This document shows, piece after piece, positions 60,920 to 64,000 of a stretch of 64,000 nt of DNA (position 1 is its first letter; each line of letters opens with the position of its first letter). Location: assembly GCF_039522665.1 (NCBI RefSeq), contig NZ_BAAADV010000001.1, forward strand, positions 248,001 to 312,000, given 5' to 3'. The notes under the pieces were generated by a model, which ran no database searches, was not told the origin of the DNA, and saw nothing but the letters and a program-made list of their open reading frames with translations. Origin of the DNA: Natronoarchaeum mannanilyticum. GTDB taxonomy: Archaea; Halobacteriota; Halobacteria; Halobacteriales; Natronoarchaeaceae. Both the position numbers and the translations under genes were made by a program.

Positions 60920-62041
60920 ATGACGGAGTTCGCAGCGCGCGTCGAAGGCGTGTCGATCAGCGGCATCCGCGAGGTGTTCGAGGCCGCGGGCGAGGACGCG
61001 ATCAACCTCGGGCTGGGCCAGCCCGACTTCCCGACCCCGGCACACGCCCGGGAGGCCGCCACCGAGGCGATCAACGAGGGGCTGGCCGACGGCTACACCG
61101 GAAACAAGGGGATCGAGAGCCTGCGCGAGGCGATCGCCGAGAAGTACGCCCGCGACCAGGGCGTCGCGGTCGACCCGAACGACGTGATCGCCACCGCGGG
61201 CGGCAGCGAAGCCCTGCACCTCGCGATCGAGGCCCACGTCGACCCCGGCGAGGAAGTGATTTTCCCCGATCCGGGGTTCGTCTCCTACGACGCGCTCACC
61301 CGGCTGGCCGACGGCGTCCCGAAGCCGGTCGAGCTGCGCGAGGACCTGACGCTCGATCCCGCGACCGTCGAGGCGGCGATCACCGACGACACCGCCGCGT
61401 TCGTCGTCAACAGCCCCTCGAATCCGACCGGCGCGGTCGCCAGCGAGGACGATATCCGGGAGTTCGCCCGCATCGCCGACGAGCACGACGTCGTCTGCAT
61501 CTCCGACGAGGTGTACGAGCGCATCGTGTTCGACGGCGAGCACCACTCGCCGATGGAGTACGCCGAAACGGATTCGGTGGTCACCGTCGGCGCCTGCTCG
61601 AAGACGTACTCGATGACCGGCTGGCGGCTGGGCTGGGTGCAGGCCTCGAACCGCCGGATCGAGCGGATGCTCCGGGTCCACCAGTACATGCAGGCCTGTG
61701 CGAGCGCGCCGGCGCAGTTCGCCGCCGAAGCGGCCCTGACCGGCCCGCAGGACCGCGTCGACGAGATGGCCGCGGCCTTCGAGGAGCGCCGGGACGTGCT
61801 GCTCGACGGGCTGGAAGACGCCGGACTCGACGTGCCGACGCCGAAGGGCGCGTTCTACGCGATGCCGAAGGTGCCCGAGGGGTGGGTCGACGAGGTGATC
61901 GACAGCGGCGTCGTCGTCGTGCCGGGCGACGCCTTCGGCGTCCGCGGCGAGGGGTACGCCCGGATCTCCTACGCGACGGGGATGGAGGAACTGAAAGAGG
62001 CGATCGAGATCATGCAGGACGCGACCCGCCGAGTCGATTGA
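60920..62041 (+). CDS. class I/II PLP-dependent aminotransferase
   Basis: 373 residues. Conserved INLGLGQPDFPTPAHAREAA, TAGGSEALHLAIEAH, VNSPSNPTGAVAS, the PLP-binding Lys228 in GACSKTYSMTGWRLGW and the Arg in YARISYATGMEEL. Amino donor and acceptor are uncertain (aspartate or aromatic type in this subgroup). It could supply the N-succinyl-DAP aminotransferase step missing from the dap operon, but that is inference. AATTATCC at 60888-60895 is 27-29 nt upstream. Confidence 0.92.
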   Translation: MTEFAARVEGVSISGIREVFEAAGEDAINLGLGQPDFPTPAHAREAATEAINEGLADGYTGNKGIESLREAIAEKYARDQGVAVDPNDVIATAGGSEALHLAIEAHVDPGEEVIFPDPGFVSYDALTRLADGVPKPVELREDLTLDPATVEAAITDDTAAFVVNSPSNPTGAVASEDDIREFARIADEHDVVCISDEVYERIVFDGEHHSPMEYAETDSVVTVGACSKTYSMTGWRLGWVQASNRRIERMLRVHQYMQACASAPAQFAAEAALTGPQDRVDEMAAAFEERRDVLLDGLEDAGLDVPTPKGAFYAMPKVPEGWVDEVIDSGVVVVPGDAFGVRGEGYARISYATGMEELKEAIEIMQDATRRVD

Positions 62042-62048
62042 CGGCCGA

Positions 62049-62507
62049 TCAGTTGCCGTCCTCGGGCGGCAGCCGGACGACCGAGAGCCAGAACTCCTGG
62101 AACGTCCGGACGACCTCGATGAACTCCTCGGGGTCGACGGGTTTCGTGAGGAACGCGTTCGCCTTCAGTTCGTACGACTGGACGATGTCTTCCTGTGCTT
62201 CCGAACTCGTCAGCACGACGACAGGGATCGCTTCGAGGTCGGAGTCCTCGCGGATCTCGTCGAGCACCTCGTCGCCGTCCTTCCGAGGGAGGTTGAGATC
62301 GAGCAGCACGATGTCGGGCCGCGGCGCCTCGGCGTACTCGCCGCGCTGGCGGAGAAACGCCAACGCTTCGACGCCGTCGTTGACGACGTGGAGCGTGTTC
62401 TTGATCTGCCCCTCTCTGAACGCCTCCTCGGTGAGGCGGACGTCGCCGGGGTTGTCCTCGACGAGGAGGATGTCCGCCGTGTCGGCCGGGCTGTCCGGGT
62501 AACTCAC
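62049..62507 (-). CDS. single-domain response regulator (Rcp1-like)
   Basis: 152 residues. Receiver only: acidic pair in [13 protein letters not shown], phospho-acceptor Asp70 in [13 protein letters not shown], Thr in [12 protein letters not shown], Lys in [12 protein letters not shown]. The spacing DNPGD-R and the short C-terminal helix match Rcp1-type regulators that work with phytochrome-like or other sensory kinases. No output domain. TTTAAG box at 62534-62540 gives a leaderless start. Confidence 0.92.
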   Translation of the reverse strand: MSYPDSPADTADILLVEDNPGDVRLTEEAFREGQIKNTLHVVNDGVEALAFLRQRGEYAEAPRPDIVLLDLNLPRKDGDEVLDEIREDSDLEAIPVVVLTSSEAQEDIVQSYELKANAFLTKPVDPEEFIEVVRTFQEFWLSVVRLPPEDGN

Positions 62508-62630
62508 TACGTCGTACTGACGGCCGGCCGGCCCTTAAACGTCGAGCGCTGCAACGGGGCGCCCCACTTCGTCGGGTGCGACGCCGCCGGCGCCCCGGAC
62601 CATTATGCGCTGACAGGTCTATGCGTACCT

Positions 62631-63482
62631 ATGAGCATCGCACGGCACGGCGCCGGGCCGCGGGCGGCGCTGGCGGCGCTGGGGTCGCAGGTCCATCCCG
62701 TCTTCATGCTGCCGCCGATCGCCGCGTCGCTGTTCGGGGCGATCCTCGCCGGCGGGTTCGACTCGCTACCGGGGACGCTGCACGCCGTCGCCATCTTCGC
62801 CGCCGTGTACACCGCCCACGTCAAGGACGGCTACGTCGACTTCTACGGCCGCGGCGAGGACGACGACCACCCCCTGACCGCGGCGGGCTGTCGCTACGCG
62901 CTCGCGGGATCGACGACGCTGTTTGCCGTCTGTACCGCCGCGCTGTGGCTCGTCGTCGACGCCGGCGCCGCCCTGGTGACCGTCCCCTGCTGGCTCATCG
63001 CGTACCACCACGCGCCCCAGCTCGACACGAACCCGGTCACCGCGACGTCGGGCTACCCCGCCGGCGTCGCGCTGTCGATCATCGGCGGTTACTACGCGCA
63101 GACCGGCGCGCTCGCGGCGCGTCCGGTCGCGTTCGCGGTCGTCTTTCTCGCCCTGCTCTCGGGCGTGAAGGTGATCGACGACGCCCAGGACTACGACTAC
63201 GACCGGTCGATCCGAAAGCGGACCGTCGCGGTCGCCGTCGGGCCCGACCGGGCGTGGGCGGTCGCCTACGGGCTGATGCTGTCGGCGCTGGCGCTGGTCG
63301 TCGGGCTCGCGGTTCTGGGTCCGTTTCCGACCGGGAGCGCGCTCGCCGCGATCGCCTTCGCCGCCGTCGCCGCGATCGCGCGCCGGGCCGACCCCGAGAT
63401 CGCGACGATGCTGCTCATCCGCGGCAGCTACGTGTTTCTGGCGGTGCTCGTCGCCGCGGTGTGGTGGCAGCCGCTGGGATGA
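62631..63482 (+). CDS. UbiA-family prenyltransferase
   Basis: 283 residues from ATG at 62631, 27 nt after CATTATGC; the frame open to 62388 lies under the response regulator and is discarded. About eight membrane helices. The first Asp-rich motif is DGYVDFYGRGEDDDHP and the second VIDDAQDYDYDRSIRKR. Attaches a polyprenyl chain to an acceptor; the acceptor (lipid, quinone or other) is not apparent. Confidence 0.9.
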   Translation: MSIARHGAGPRAALAALGSQVHPVFMLPPIAASLFGAILAGGFDSLPGTLHAVAIFAAVYTAHVKDGYVDFYGRGEDDDHPLTAAGCRYALAGSTTLFAVCTAALWLVVDAGAALVTVPCWLIAYHHAPQLDTNPVTATSGYPAGVALSIIGGYYAQTGALAARPVAFAVVFLALLSGVKVIDDAQDYDYDRSIRKRTVAVAVGPDRAWAVAYGLMLSALALVVGLAVLGPFPTGSALAAIAFAAVAAIARRADPEIATMLLIRGSYVFLAVLVAAVWWQPLG

Positions 63483-63583
63483 TCGGGTTTGACGACTCGC
63501 AACGGAGAAATGCTGATCGCGGCGGGGTTCGTTCGGTTACCGGAGTCCGATGATATTTTACGTCAGCCAGAGAACATACGGAC

Positions 63584-63706
63584 GTGATCCGGCGAGTTCC
63601 GGCCGCCATCGCCGTCCGACGCGCCGCCGTCTGGTCCGCGGCTCGACTGCGGCCGGACGAACTCGCCGATAGAATCCAGAGAGGCACCCAACGATGGCAC
63701 TACTGA
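63584..63706 (+). CDS. possible leaderless 40-residue ORF overlapping the PAP2 gene start
   Basis: GTG at 63584 opens a 40-residue frame, rich in Arg and Ala (VIRRVPAAIAVRRAAVWSAA), that ends with TGA at 63704-63706, 13 nt inside the next gene. ATATTTTA at 63553-63560 is centred about 27 nt before the GTG, the spacing of leaderless genes here. The product resembles nothing I know. It could be a regulatory upstream ORF or the transcript start of the PAP2 operon without a real peptide. Confidence 0.4.
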   Translation: MIRRVPAAIAVRRAAVWSAARLRPDELADRIQRGTQRWHY

Positions 63707-64000
63707 ACGCCCTGATCGTCACCGTGCTGGTCGTCGCCGCCGCTCTCGCGGTGACCGCCGCGCTCTGTATCGACGTCGAACAGCTCCGCCGAACCCGCGC
63801 CGAGATAGACGACCGTGTCGGAGATCTCGCACCGTACGTAGCGGCGACCGCCGCGTTCTTCCTCGCGAAGCGCGCGACGCACGGCCACAGCATTCGCATC
63901 TCCAAGGCGCTGGACTGGGACATCACCGACGGACTGTACGCGATCGAGGGGCTGTTCGTCGCGCATCTCCAGGACCTGACCCCGAACGCGACCTACGACT
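63694..64000 (+). CDS. PAP2-superfamily phosphatase, 5' part only
   Basis: 102 codons to the window end without a stop. ATG at 63694 is preceded by the Shine-Dalgarno-like AGAGAGG at 63678-63684, unusual in this mostly leaderless window. Starts with a membrane helix (ALIVTVLVVAAALAVTAALC), CIDVEQLRRTRAE, a second helix around APYVAATAAFFLAKR and GLYAIEGLFVAHLQDL as in haloarchaeal PAP2/aureobasidin-resistance-like proteins. Catalytic motifs lie beyond the window. Confidence 0.75.
   Translation, partial: MALLNALIVTVLVVAAALAVTAALCIDVEQLRRTRAEIDDRVGDLAPYVAATAAFFLAKRATHGHSIRISKALDWDITDGLYAIEGLFVAHLQDLTPNATYD

Noticed and set aside
1-64000. Mobile elements, CRISPR arrays, rRNA and tRNA genes
   Set aside because: Looked for on both strands; no transposase or integrase motif, no regularly spaced direct repeats and no RNA gene fold was found.

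Overview
The window is a stretch of a halophilic archaeon (class Halobacteria). The evidence is a very high G+C content, strongly acidic proteins, twin-arginine lipoproteins, haloarchaea-specific families (HalX, HalOD1, Bat-type HTH, HVO_0758 zinc finger, DUF5787/5789/5791/5797-like proteins), archaeal TFS and NAC, and AT-rich TATA-like boxes about 27 nt upstream of most predicted starts, which implies mostly leaderless mRNAs. No rRNA, tRNA, insertion sequence, integrase or CRISPR array was seen; the gene content looks like chromosomal core. Genus cannot be told from the sequence alone.

Layout. 1-6.8 kb: the 5' part of a Bax1-type (DUF790) nuclease gene, a HalX response regulator, an alpha/beta hydrolase, a J-domain/[2Fe-2S] ferredoxin fusion, an SRPBCC protein overlapping a zinc alcohol dehydrogenase, and an XPB/Rad25 helicase. 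6.9-10.1 kb: grpE (with a huge acidic tail) and dnaK. 10.3-12.7 kb: Nudix, HalOD1, Bat-like regulator and a flavin/NAD reductase. 13-15.6 kb: korAB behind a structured leader. 15.6-24.5 kb: membrane histidine kinase, nac-trmI, TFS, several haloarchaeal unknowns, a PUA protein, a NYN nuclease and HtpX.

24.8-30.7 kb is a compact, mostly overlapping lysine (succinyl-DAP) operon dapA-dapB-dapD-lysA-dapF-dapE. 30.8-35.7 kb holds a lipoprotein, an ABC exporter pair, a DUF4397 lipoprotein with an internal duplication and an acetyltransferase. 35.8-39 kb has divergent purB and a purN-purH fusion followed by a four-hairpin array. 39-48.7 kb is a mosaic of small transcription units: peroxiredoxin-like, zinc-finger proteins, CoA-type Nudix, a HicB/HicA toxin-antitoxin pair, a glycosyltransferase, aldo/keto reductase, DHH phosphoesterase and an epimerase.

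48.7-53.6 kb is a four-gene membrane/pilin-like operon ending in a 1,044-residue protein. 53.8-55.3 kb encodes an RNA m5C methyltransferase coupled to a PUA-like partner. 55.4-59 kb is a divergent nosYF / nosL-nosD group with no nosZ in view. 59-64 kb: a PAC2 proteasome-assembly-type protein, UspA, aminotransferase, small response regulator, UbiA prenyltransferase and the start of a PAP2 phosphatase preceded by a possible leaderless 40-residue ORF.

The most unusual signals are: (i) the same palindromic insert placed in the same reading frame in two unrelated genes (22.44-22.49 and 48.57-48.61 kb); (ii) two perfect hairpins in the korAB leader; (iii) the pilin-like operon with a giant member; (iv) the tandem hairpin array after purNH; and (v) DUF5787-like protein carrying a possible PD-(D/E)XK core plus a cysteine cluster.
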